From positions 7,501 to 22,500 of the forward strand of contig VIGQ01001663.1 in assembly GCA_009663005.1 (NCBI GenBank): 15,000 nt of DNA, in the 5' to 3' direction. The translations under genes were made by a program, and so were the position numbers. Of the stretch, positions 1 to 8,618 are shown piece by piece. This stretch comes from Actinidia chinensis. Taxonomy: Eukaryota; Streptophyta; Magnoliopsida; Ericales; Actinidiaceae. The notes under the pieces were generated by a model that was given only the letters and a program-made list of their open reading frames with translations, did not search any database and had not been told where the DNA came from. Position 1 is the stretch's first letter; each line of letters starts with the position of its first letter.

Positions 1-353
1 TCCATTAATACTTCGCTTGAATACATTTTAATATAAATTTATTCAGTTTTTGATGCTGCTTTCTGTATGGCTGGAATGGATGCTATGTAAGTATTGTAAA
101 CACACTGCACAATCGCATCATTATCGTGCCCTTCACTTTTTTATAGATCATAGATTTTGATGCCGTTTGTGAAATTGCCAATTATGTTCCAACTCAGTCA
201 TGAATGATTGATAACTGGCTGCCAATCATTTTCACGGGAGACGGGCATTCCTTAAATGTTCTATATTTGTTAAATTTTATCTTGATATTTTAAGTTTGTT
301 AATAACTATTCTGTGGAAGCATAGTGTGATTGATAAGAATTCATTCTTGTCTC

Positions 354-441
354 ATGAGTCAAGTGCTCTGGTCTCTCTTTCTGCACAAACTATGCATAGG
401 TGCAACATGGAATAATCACATACAAAAGCAAATCTATTTGA
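354..441 (+). repeat. Diverged duplication, copy 1
   Basis: This copy shares an ordered series of short matches with 766-871: ATGAG near the start, a CACAAAC block, a GCATAGG block, a TCACATA block, an AAAGCAA block and an ATTTGA end, separated by small indels. The copies lie about 410 bp apart in direct orientation. It looks like an old local duplication or two members of an unidentified repeat family. Confidence 0.45.
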
Positions 442-765
442 CTGTCAAGCTCTCGAGCCGTGACCTTATTTCTGTTTGATGACTGCTGTTCTAGATGCTG
501 CTATTGTGCATATTACGGATTTATTTGCCGCAGCCAGTTTCTTGACTCTGGAAAATCACTTGATACACCTATGTGCAAACACACAATTAGGTCACATCAC
601 CATTCATTTTCTGGCACCATAGGATCCCCTAATGCCAAGAAATTTATCAACGACAAGGATATTGTGAAATGTTGTGAAAGTTTGTTGAACTTTATCTGAA
701 TTCAAATTGTCTAATAGTTACTTTGTAGTATAGTACATGATGTCATTGAATATTAGTGATTGTTG

Positions 766-871
766 ATGAGTTCAGTTGCACTTTCGTATCTTGCCCACAA
801 ACACACATAGTCTCCCAAGGGCACATATTGCATAGGCAACGCAAAAGATCACATAAAAGCAATTTATTTGA
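766..871 (+). repeat. Diverged duplication, copy 2
   Basis: This is the partner of 354-441, with the same block order (ATGAG, CACAAAC, GCATAGG, TCACATA, AAAGCAA, TTATTTGA). It carries a roughly 18 bp insertion between the CACAAAC and GCATAGG blocks. No coding sense was found in either copy. Confidence 0.45.
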
Positions 872-2467
872 GAATGCGTAGTGCGCACAAGCGGACTCTG
901 TCCTTTTTAACTCTGAAGGACTAATATTTCTTTGTCATCTGGTTTCCATCATAAAAAAAAAATTTTGACCATACTTTAGTGCAAATCTTTGCGGAGCCAA
1001 TTCAAGGATTGAGACAGACTACACTGACATTGAGCCATGGACTACTGAGGGTGTCAGTTATGATATTATACATGAGTTCTGAGATATTGCCTTCTAAATC
1101 GCTATCCTTTATTTTTTTAACTTCTCCAAAAATATTTATTTCTGACAAGTAAGTAATATGTTGAATTGAGGTCTCTTTTAATTGTTACAATGACGACTAG
1201 ATTGTGTTGTTTTGGTACAGTTTATTGTTTTTCAGGTAGTATAGTGTCTTGGCAATCGTTTCGGTGAGCGGGCAGGACAGAATTACTTAGGCAACATGTT
1301 GTCGACTGTACCACAAGTCCACCCACTTGGTTGTAGCTGTTTCACGTAACTGTTTGTGATCCTTACATTTTTGGGTCTATCATTATATTTCTTATCCCGC
1401 TTTAAATGCTATGTGACCTTTCAACAGATGGCTTGTGGCAGGAATCCGTTTTATTTTACTAGGGGAGCAGGCTGACATCCAGTGTGAATTCTGCAACAGA
1501 GCTACAAGCGTATCTTGCTTTTTTATGATTCCTAATTGTATATTATTATGAACTGTTGTGATTTATGTTTTATTAAACCTTTTGGTGCAATATTCGGCTT
1601 GAGTCAAAACAAGCAACTTCAAACCATTTAGTGTCACTTGTAATTTCCTTAGAGCACATCTGCATGGGTTGCTATTTGTCTATTTCCATTGCTCTTAGAG
1701 TTCATAACTTTCTATATCTTTAGACAAATAAGGTAGTGAACATAAATGGGTTTTGGACTAGGGATTGAACAATGCATTCTGACATTTAGAAATTTAGTCC
1801 TAGAAGTTGAAGTGTTGATCCCAAATCATTTGGCTTTGATTAAGATCAACGAGATACTGAATTTTTGTATTAGCCTTAAAATTTGGATAGTCCACCATGG
1901 TATATATGTACCAACACACTTATGTACGGAATCTATAAATATTTTTGGGATAATAATAGAAATTGAAATTCTATTGGAGGCTAGAATAGTAAAAGTCATT
2001 GGTTAACCACCTAGAGTGGAATCGAATTTCTGGAGGGAAGAAAAGCAAACGGCAAGCAAAATGATGGACAAAATACTTGTGTCCAGACTGTTGTGGTGAA
2101 ATGACAATTTTTTTATGTGATCAACGGACTTGACCAAGTTCACCTAAGATCAAGAATCTCAAATTTGCACGAGTGTATAATTGATGGTTTAGATTATTTT
2201 GGTCCATTTGTCTGATGATTCAAGTGAAATGCATTTATGTTTTTTTAGGAAATGAGGAATTATGTGATATGCGGGTTGTCCAAGAACTTGATAATGGTCT
2301 TAGCTACATAAACCCTTGTTATGTCATGTCCGCAGTCCTTTTATGTTATGGATTTTGTATCCTTTAGGGAGCCCAAAAACTAAACCTCTAACATAGTGTA
2401 AGGTGTAATTGTTTTCAAAATTGAGAAATTTTTATTAAAGGAGGTGAATCTGGCAGATGTAGGGTGA

Positions 2468-2670
2468 TCTTTCCTATGTCTATTCGCTATAGTTCATTAT
2501 GGGGTCCCATAGTAGTAGCCGCTTTTTTTTTTTTTTATTTTGTTTTTATGTATAATTCTTTCTCTTCATTAGTGTTATTAGAGTGGGTCTTTCCTATGCT
2601 TATTATAGTCTCACCATATGGGCCCACAGATGTAGAGCTATGTATAATTATTTTCTTCATTAGTGTTATT
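2468..2670 (+). repeat. Imperfect tandem duplication, period about 120 bp
   Basis: Copy A (2468-2580) and copy B (2588-2670) both begin with TCTTTCCTATG. Both contain a GGGTCCCA- or GGGCCCA-like block and end with a shared TGTATAATT...CTTCATTAGTGTTATT segment. Copy A holds an extra T-rich tract of about 14 T, which accounts for most of the length difference. The open frame running through both copies is T-rich and is probably not coding. Confidence 0.7.
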
Positions 2671-3510
2671 TTGGTTTTCTTCAGCTATGGCATTCAAACC
2701 AGGGTCTCTTGCCGTGCATTCTTGCACATTTCACATTGCTGTTGTCCAATTAAGAAATATGGTAATGTTGTTATGAGCAAGATGATTTAATTTGACAAAT
2801 GTTATATTCTTGTACGTTTTCTTAGTGCCTTAGTGCCATCGTCATTAATCTTGAAAAAACAACTTAAATGCATGCCTATGATGTTAAGGTTATTATACAG
2901 TAAATGTTTCAAGATTATTTCAATGTTTCTAGGTCCAGGGAGTCCCGTGTTGTTTTCTTTGTTGCTCCATCATTTTTGTTCATAATGATGTATTGTTAGA
3001 TTATATTTGACTGTGTAGATATGCTGATACGTTATATGATTTTAATGGTTACTTCAATTACCTATACCGGGGGAAGAGCACTTTATAAATAATTCACTTT
3101 AGGACCAACTTCAAGCTGGAAGGATTTAAGGGAAGCATGTGATTGTACAGCGCTGTTGTTTGGTCACTTTATTTTTTTAATTTTGGTGTTTGAGTATTAG
3201 GTCAAAACGGACTCAAGTGATTTGGTTGCATGATGTGGCTGGCATGGAATTTTGGACACACTTGTTGTATATGTTAGGGAAGGGCACGGGAAGAGGTGTT
3301 GTTTCTCACGAGAAATGGAACGTTTTACTGCTGCGTGTTGATTCTCTGTGGGACGACACAGTGTTGATTGCGGTTCCCAGTAATTGGAAGGTTGTGTCTT
3401 GTTATGAGACCCCCCATGCAGACATGTATAAAAAATGTTAACTAGAACGTGTTTGGGGCGCTTTAGGCCTGTTGTTACTTATGTACACATAAAAGAAATT
3501 ATATATAAAT
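2671..3510. other. Non-coding stretch with one unidentified open segment (about 3190-3441)
   Basis: Nothing here is recognisable as a gene. The segment at about 3190-3441 stays open for 83 codons, has somewhat higher GC than its surroundings and an unremarkable amino-acid mix (for example GKGTGRGVVSHEKWNVLLL). It lacks a usual ATG start and I do not recognise it. It may be a remnant exon or a chance open frame. The rest is AT-rich sequence without motifs I can name. Confidence 0.25.
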
Positions 3511-3647
3511 TTTACAAAAGGTATATTGGCTCCCCAGTCACTGCTCTTTGTTTGGTTTGTTTTTTTAACTCAAATTTGTCATACTTTTCAATTGCATGGG
3601 TTTTATTTCTTAGGTGCCTTAAGATAATATATATATATATGTTCAGG
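3511..3647 (+). repeat. About 137 bp tandem repeat, copy 1
   Basis: The unit starts with TTTACA and continues with GTATATTG, CACTGCTCTTTGTTT and a T-rich tract. It then has AACTCA, a CTTTTCAATTGCATGGGT block, TTAGGTGCCTT and an (AT)n tract. Copies 2 and 3 repeat the same order. The distance from the TTTACA of copy 1 to that of copy 2 is 137 bp. Confidence 0.8.
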
Positions 3648-3749
3648 TTTACAAATGTATATTGCTCCAATCAATGCTCTTTGTTTTGTTTATTTTTTTA
3701 ACTCAGGATTGTCGCACTTTCAATTGCATGGGTACTCCCTTAGTTGCTT
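3648..3749 (+). repeat. About 137 bp tandem repeat, copy 2 (interrupted by insertions)
   Basis: This copy has the same blocks as copy 1: TTTACA, GTATATTG, CAATGCTCTTTGTTT, AACTCA, CTTTCAATTGCATGGGT, then TTAGTTGCTT. It is cut at the TTGCTT position by the LTR-like element. Its AT-rich tail resumes at 4129-4153 and again after 4938, where the next copy begins. Confidence 0.8.
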
Positions 3750-4128
3750 TGATGCGAAACATAAAAAATGATTAATTATTTATTAATTATTATATTTTAT
3801 AATTTTAATATTCGTTTCTTTTATTTAAGTTAATTCGGGTTTTGATTTGTTTAGGATATTTTGCTATGGCCTAATTAGTAGTCGCCCGTGGGCCTATTGA
3901 TTTTCTAATAGTTTTAGGGGTTCATATTTTATGATTATGTATTTGTTCTATTTAAAGAGACTTTATTATGTATAAAGAGAAAAAACGAGGGTTTTTTTTT
4001 TTCTCTCCAATCTTTGATTGCTGGACGGATACCACAATACTTACCACTCATCTTCTGCATTCTTGATACGTTTACTACTTTTCATATTGATTGATGTTAG
4101 GGCTTCAATTTAATATTGTCCTGCATCA
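3750..4128. mobile_element. Probable solo LTR of a plant LTR retrotransposon
   Basis: This 379 bp segment begins TGATGC and ends GCATCA, a perfect 6 bp terminal inverted repeat of the TG...CA type. Flanks are TTGCTT before and GTGCTT after, compatible with a 5 bp target duplication carrying a mismatch or one-base slip. An AT-rich left part is followed by a TATA-like CTATTTAAAGAG at about 3948-3958 and then a T/C-rich tract, the layout expected for U3-R-U5. No primer-binding site or coding region follows, so it would be a solo LTR. Orientation is not certain. The copia-like feel is my inference. Confidence 0.6.
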
Positions 4129-4153
4129 GTGCTTATATATAGATATAGATATA

Positions 4154-4938
4154 TCACTATAAAACACAACTATTTTGAATATCAAATATATCTCCTGCAT
4201 CATTTCTTTTTTTTTTTTTGTTGAAATGTCTCATTTAAGTGAATCACGGCTGAGATTTCAAATGAGATTATTTTTCCCTGCTTAAAACTATCACTTCCTT
4301 CTTTAAGAGGTGTAGGGCCATTTATTTGTTTTGATTCAAATGGACAAAAACCTCGTAAAGTTGGACATTTATTTATTACCATGTATCATTTTTATAGTGG
4401 GACCCCACACAAAAAAACTAAAACACACATTTCTTTCCCCCTCATTTTTTATTTATTTTTTTTGTATTTAATAAATTTTTTTTTATTGTTTGAATCAAAC
4501 TTTTGACAATATAAGAGTCGAAAATATAAAAAAATTTATTCATTTGGAGATTTTTTTTATTTTTAGTGAACTTCTCTTAATATTTATTTTTTATATGTGT
4601 TTAGACTTTTTTTATCAAGAAAAATCAAAAAAGTATAAAATATTGATTAAATCGGTGGAAAAAAAAATTTACTAAAGACAATAAAATATGGAAATCAAAG
4701 TAGATAAAAAATACTCAAATAGGACAGGGAAGGAAGTGATTTTTTAATTACGGCCATTTTATTTTTAATTGTTTTTCATTTGTAGCAATTTTTTTCTGTA
4801 TCTCTTCGTAATGCATGCAATGTGTTTTTATCTATGTGATATCTTATCTGTTTTTTTAGGTTGTAAAAACTCTAACGAGTACGCTTAAGAAGTGCTTTTT
4901 TTTTTTTGCGTGTGCCCGTGGGCACGGGCCAATTCTAG
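4154..4938 (+). mobile_element. Non-autonomous Helitron-like element
   Basis: This 785 bp segment starts with TC (TCACTATAAAAC) and ends with CTAG. Five bases before the CTAG there is a GC-rich hairpin at 4914-4929, with arms GCCCGT and ACGGGC, in an otherwise AT-rich region. Helitrons are known for a 5' TC, a 3' hairpin followed by CTRR, insertion between host A and T, and no target duplication. The base before is A (4153) and the base after is T (4939), as expected. No Rep/helicase coding is present, so it would be non-autonomous. The interior is mostly AT-rich with long T runs. Confidence 0.65.
4914..4929 (+). other. GC-rich hairpin near the Helitron 3' end
   Basis: GCCCGT and ACGGGC form a 6 bp stem (7 bp if the G:C pair inside is counted), followed by CAATT and then CTAG at 4935-4938. 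This placement is diagnostic of Helitron 3' ends. Confidence 0.75.
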
Positions 4939-4958
4939 TATATATATAATATGTAATG

Positions 4959-5057
4959 TTTACAAATGTATATTGCCTAGTCATTGCTCTTTGTTTGTAT
5001 GTTTTTTTTAAATCAAGGTGTCACACTTTTCAATTACATGGGTACTCCATAGGCCTG
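4959..5057 (+). repeat. About 137 bp tandem repeat, copy 3
   Basis: The block order is TTTACA, AATGTATATTGC, CATTGCTCTTTGTTT, a T-rich tract, a TCAAGG block, CACTTTTCAATTACATGGGTA, then CTCCATAGG. It matches copy 2 more closely than copy 1 at the start (TTTACAAATGTATATTGC in both). It is preceded by the AT-rich tail of copy 2, which the Helitron-like element splits. Confidence 0.8.
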
Positions 5058-6697
5058 TACAATTGGTTCCCTTTGAATGACCATAAGGGGATGGAGTCCT
5101 CCACCAATAAACGGTAGCGTCTCTCTGCAGTTCTAAAAGGAACCTTGCATTATGGGATTGGAAAGAACTAGAGTGAACTGGTATATGTTCTTATGATCAG
5201 TGAGCAAGTGGTCCTCTTCTAGTCGTTTCTTATATTTCAATCAACATGACACATCTTCTAGTTGTTTCCATATATTTTAAAATCAACTGACACGATTTTG
5301 TCGTGTATTATGTAGGAAAGATGGTAGCAACCAATTGTCCATCAATAAAATCTAACACTTAGTTTTGTAAAATTCAATTATATTGGGATTTGTTTTCCCA
5401 GATTAGATAATTTGCATAGTCGTTGTGGGGTGTTATCTATAACCATCCAAGGTTTGTCTGTAACTTCCTGTACACATAATTAAAAAACATGTGGGATTTT
5501 CCCAAAATATAATGCAGTGGTAAGCAAGCAAGAATAAGGAAAACATAATTACCGTACTAACCCTATGGATTGAGTTGTAATTCTGACTTAATTGAGACTC
5601 ATGGCTTTAAGCTTGACAAAGCGTATTAGGGTGCTTTGGTATGATGTCGTTTTCTAAGGCTTGACTTGTGATGATCATTATAGGATGTGGATTAAATCAT
5701 AGGACGTAGGTGAGTAGTGAAAGTGGATGTAAACTTGATTTGATTTCGTTGAACCGAGAATAATCAACTATTTTAGTAATTGTTCTCATTCCAATTTTTT
5801 ACTCCTTCTCAGGATGCTATTGCATTTGAAAGCAAAGAATGCCCTTTTTGCACTTGTTGTTTCGCAAGGGGTATCATACGATTCCAGAATATTTTATAGT
5901 GATTTTTCTGGAATCTATATTTTAAAACTATCAATTTCCCAGAAAACTTTGATATTATTGGTGGTATCACCTCTATTGTCTAGAGGGAGTGCACATAAAA
6001 CTTTTGATTAATACTGTTATGTCTGTAAGTATCACTTTTGAATCTATTTTATGGAATCACTTGCCTTGTATTCAATTATGTTTGTCACTATGCAAGTTGC
6101 TACTTTATTCACGTTTTATAGCGTATTACCATGTACAGGGCATATTGCAAATGTTGTTGCCATTAGTGTAAATTAAAACACCATAATGGTTGTAATACTT
6201 TGACATAATAATATTATGGATCCCCTTTTCTTTGTATGGGTAATGTTTGCCACTCTATCTTAAATACGGTTTTTTTTTACGTATTTGGTACTATGCGTAA
6301 TCCACTTTAATCACAATTAAAGGCTTTGTGTAGTTAAATTGAAGCTTAGCTGCATTTATCGTTTTTATTTTTTGATTGGGTGTGGTTAGACATTGGTGTT
6401 GAAATTTAGAAATGTTTTGCTTTAAGGGAAATGGGTATTCCACAAAAGGTAATGTGCTTTGGTTTTTCCTTTATCATTTTAAGCTCTTATGAAAGTTCTA
6501 ATTGTGCTTTGCTGAAGATTGATGGGACATTCATTCCTTAACGCCGCAAGCCACGACAAAAGCTCCCTGGTAGTAATTGGTGTTGTTTTTAATGTTAGAC
6601 GTCCCAAGTGCCGCCCAAGATGGTTTATGCGTAGCTATGAAAATTGTTAAAAATTGAAATTTATATTTTATGATATGAAATAATATAAATGCAGTCT
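5058..6697. other. Non-coding stretch, no identifiable gene
   Basis: Apart from the small duplication at 5216-5294, no feature is supported. A segment after a CTTCTCAG acceptor-like site (5814-5900) reads DAIAFESKECPFCTCC in one frame. A segment at about 6518-6580 reads KIDGTFIP, a stop, then RRKPRQKLPGSN. Both have an exon-like feel but are too short to identify and may be chance. Confidence 0.25.
5216..5294 (+). repeat. Short tandem duplication, period 39 bp
   Basis: Copy A (5216-5254) and copy B (5255-5294) share CTTCTAGT, GTTTC, an ATAT...TT tract, ATCAAC and TGACAC in the same order, with scattered substitutions and small indels. Confidence 0.65.
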
Positions 6698-6804
6698 GAT
6701 GATATTGAATTAATTGTCAAGTTGAAGTTGGGCTATTCCTAGTTATGCTAGTAAAGTATAGATAAAAAAAAGATAAAGTGCAATTTGTAAAGGAGCAGTA
6801 CGCT
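6698..6804 (+). repeat. Diverged duplication, copy 1
   Basis: Shared blocks with 6866-6960 in the same order are GAT/CGATAT, TTAATTGTCA, GTGAAGTT or GTTGAAGTT, TTCCTA, TTATGC and AGGAG/GAGCAG. The period is 168 bp. The copies are direct and diverged, with no coding sense that I can identify. Confidence 0.45.
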
Positions 6805-6865
6805 TATGTAAACACCACTCGATACCAAATTAATATACCGAATTCTATTGGTTTATAGAACGCAT

Positions 6866-6960
6866 GACGATATCATTGTCTTTAATTGTCAGGTGAAGTT
6901 TGGTGGTTCTTCCTATTATGCAGAGAGGGGAAAAAGGAGTAATTAAAAGAGCAGGTGACC
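6866..6960 (+). repeat. Diverged duplication, copy 2
   Basis: This is the partner of 6698-6804. It contains TTTAATTGTCAGGTGAAGTT, then TTCCTATTATGC and an A/G-rich end AAAGAGCAG. The CAG/GTGAAG junction resembles a splice site, but I found no exon that uses it. Confidence 0.45.
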
Positions 6961-7592
6961 TTGTGTAATTCCATTGCGGATTTTTCGGCCTTACTACTAA
7001 GTTTGATGTGAACTTAAATTGAACCTTGTGCTAAGCTATTAGTTGTTCCACACACAGTTGGTTGGGGTCTAGATACCCCCAGAATCTAGAGTAACAAGTA
7101 GCACTTTTGCCAAAATCTCAATTCATTGGTTGGAGCTAAGTCACATAAGGATCTGGTTTGGGTATTGACACTTCCTATAGAGGAGCTGTATTTTTGAACT
7201 CCGCGTAGCTTAGAAAGAGCATAATTAGCAAAATGCTTTTGGTATATAAAAATTCTAATGATATATTTTCATTGCATGTGGCTACAATAAGGTGACCGCT
7301 TAAGAGGGGCATGCATAAGTATTGAAAAGGTAACTGTAGTTGTAAAAGCAATGGTAAATTTCCAATTGAATGTGCCGCACCCAACAAAAAGATCCAATTA
7401 TGCATTAGTTTGTCTGGTGAAAAACGGACCTGAAAATGTAGCTGGGATTGGGTTTTTTTTTCCTGGGTGGGGGGAGAGAGAAAAGATTCTATAAAGCCAA
7501 TTAGCTATAGCTGATTTAAACTCAAATAATATAGCTAAAGTAGAACAAGTTGCTTTGCTATGAGTTTGAAAGGCCTCATAATCTCTCTGCAG
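6961..7592. other. Non-coding stretch, no identifiable gene
   Basis: I see nothing that supports a gene on either strand. Two minus-strand open frames (7175-7405 and 7398-7610) have no recognisable motif and overlap each other. The stretch ends in a good acceptor (CTCTCTGCAG, ending at 7592) leading into the exon-like segment that follows. Confidence 0.3.
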
Positions 7593-7846
7593 GTGACTGG
7601 CATATATCAACAGACAAACCTCGTCGGCCGTGATAGAGAAAATGTGCCGGGAATTCTATCAATTCACTTTTAGCTTGTTGGCTATTAAGAAGGCCTTTGC
7701 TGCGGTCCACTTGGAGCTTTGGCGTCAAAGTTTAGTTGATCAGTCACAGCCTCATGCCACTAATCGTGGAAGTTATGGAATCCATTCAATATGATATGAG
7801 TTCAAGTTTAGCAGCGTCAATTGCCGCCTATATGAATTGGAGGAGG
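7593..7846 (+). pseudogene. Exon remnant of an unidentified gene (first of two)
   Basis: The segment runs from a CTCTCTGCAG acceptor to a GTTAGT donor. One frame is open from 7597 to about 7790 and reads LAYINRQTSSAVIEKMC, then FYQFTFSLLAIKKAFAAVHL and ELWRQSLVDQ. A second frame, offset by one base, takes over and reads PLIVEVMESIQYDMSSS then LAASIAAYMNWRR up to the donor. Both halves are open, hydrophobic-helical and protein-like, consistent with one exon carrying a frameshift between about 7740 and 7790. I do not recognise the family. The intron to the next segment begins in phase 0. It could be the 3' part of a gene upstream of the kinase remnant. Confidence 0.45.
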
Positions 7847-7961
7847 GTTAGTCTCTTTGTTTCTGCAGATCTAATTTTCTTTTAGATGGATGTGTATTTG
7901 CTTAAACTTAGTCAATGAGTTTTGACAATTGATGAATTCTCATTTCGTTCTTTCTTGTTAC

Positions 7962-7989
7962 TTTTTATAAACCACTTGGTTTATAAAAA
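7962..7989. repeat. Perfect 28 bp palindrome with 2 bp spacer, inside an intron
   Basis: Arms TTTTTATAAACCA and TGGTTTATAAAAA (13 bp each) are exact reverse complements separated by CT. It lies about 24 bp before the acceptor of the next exon-like segment and could form a hairpin in the transcript. Confidence 0.9.
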
Positions 7990-8012
7990 CTAAGAATATT
8001 CATTTTTTGTAG

Positions 8013-8098
8013 GCATTTGTGACACCACTGGTTGCTCATTAGATTGATCTCAATTTTGATAAATTTCTAGAGAGATTGGTGATTCAAACTGCGATAAT
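8013..8098 (+). pseudogene. Exon remnant of an unidentified gene (second of two)
   Basis: The segment starts after a TTTTTTGTAG acceptor and is in phase 0, matching the phase-0 donor at 7846/7847. The 166 bp intron between them therefore joins cleanly. The frame reads AFVTPLVAH, a TAG stop, IDLNFDKFLERLVIQTAI, ending at a GTAGGG donor-like site. The in-frame stop (a CAG or CAA to TAG change would explain it) supports a pseudogene. The family is not recognised. The following 370 bp before the kinase start codon hold no identified exon. Confidence 0.45.
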
Positions 8099-8470
8099 GT
8101 AGGGTGCGGGTTTTCTGCACAAAGTATTATATGATATTGCTGATTTTGGCATATATTTTGGTTCTTCATTTTCACATCAAAAAAAATTATTTGAAGTGGT
8201 TAAGCGGCATTGCAAACTTGATGAACCTGTTATTAGAGTTGGTGGGATATAATTTTCTCCTTATTGTGGATCATAAGGTTGTTAGTATTCATTTGCTTTG
8301 AAGCTCAAATGGTCGTATGTCTGGTGTATTTGAGTTGTATTTAAACAGAACGGGACTGTTACCATATTGTGGAAGACACCTCCATTTATTTGACTCATCA
8401 TTTTTTTTATACGTTAACTGGGACATTAGAAGAAGAGAAGAGTATTAATGTTGTGGTATAAGAGGCGACC

Positions 8471-8618
8471 ATGGAGCAAGGTCGAGAAAAGTTTTCCTGT
8501 CAATGCAACAGATTACAATTATACGAGGAGGTTGAGAAGAAGGTGTTAGCCACACTTCATGAGCTTATGCATTCCTCTTAATGTGATAGTTGCCATCAAG
8601 GTTCTTGATCTTGAAAAG
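8471..8618 (+). pseudogene. Kinase pseudogene exon 1 (start codon to ATP-binding lysine)
   Basis: ATG at 8471 sits in a good context (GACCATGG) and opens MEQGREK. A one-base shift then gives FPVNATDYN, another gives YEEVEKKVLATLHE, and a third gives LCIPLNVIVAIKVLDLEK. This matches the family's N-terminus: SFPVNATDY, YEEVGEGVSATVHRA, then CIPxNEIVAIKVLDLEK. The VAIK lysine codon is AAG at 8598-8600. The glycine loop is degraded (GEGVS has become EKKVL). The exon ends at a canonical AAAAG/GTAAAA donor at 8618/8619, exactly after LDLEK as in intact relatives. Confidence 0.85.

Larger units (their letters stand above)
1..2467. other. Gene-poor AT-rich stretch with two unidentified exon-like segments
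   Basis: No complete gene is visible. Two short pieces look exon-like. At 981-1082 an open frame reads into an acidic, balanced peptide containing RIETDYTDIEPWTTEGVSYD before a stop. At 1245-1349 an open frame follows a plausible acceptor (pyrimidine-rich, ending in CAG at 1233-1235) and contains LGNRFGERAGQNYLGNM. An open frame at about 500-620 is less convincing. I recognise none of them. They could be exons of one decayed gene or chance open frames. The segment 354-871 also holds a diverged duplication, listed separately. Confidence 0.3.

Noticed and set aside
2464..2790. A 108-codon open frame, the longest in the window.
   Set aside because: It runs through a tandem duplication and a long T tract, is rich in F, V and I, and has no recognisable domain.
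3890..3901. GCCCGTGGGCC inside the LTR-like element, similar to the Helitron hairpin arm.
   Set aside because: It lacks the second arm and the CTAG end, so it is not a second Helitron terminus.
4200..4382. Minus-strand 60-codon open frame ending in a run of lysines.
   Set aside because: It is inside the Helitron-like element and the lysine run is just the T tract read backwards.
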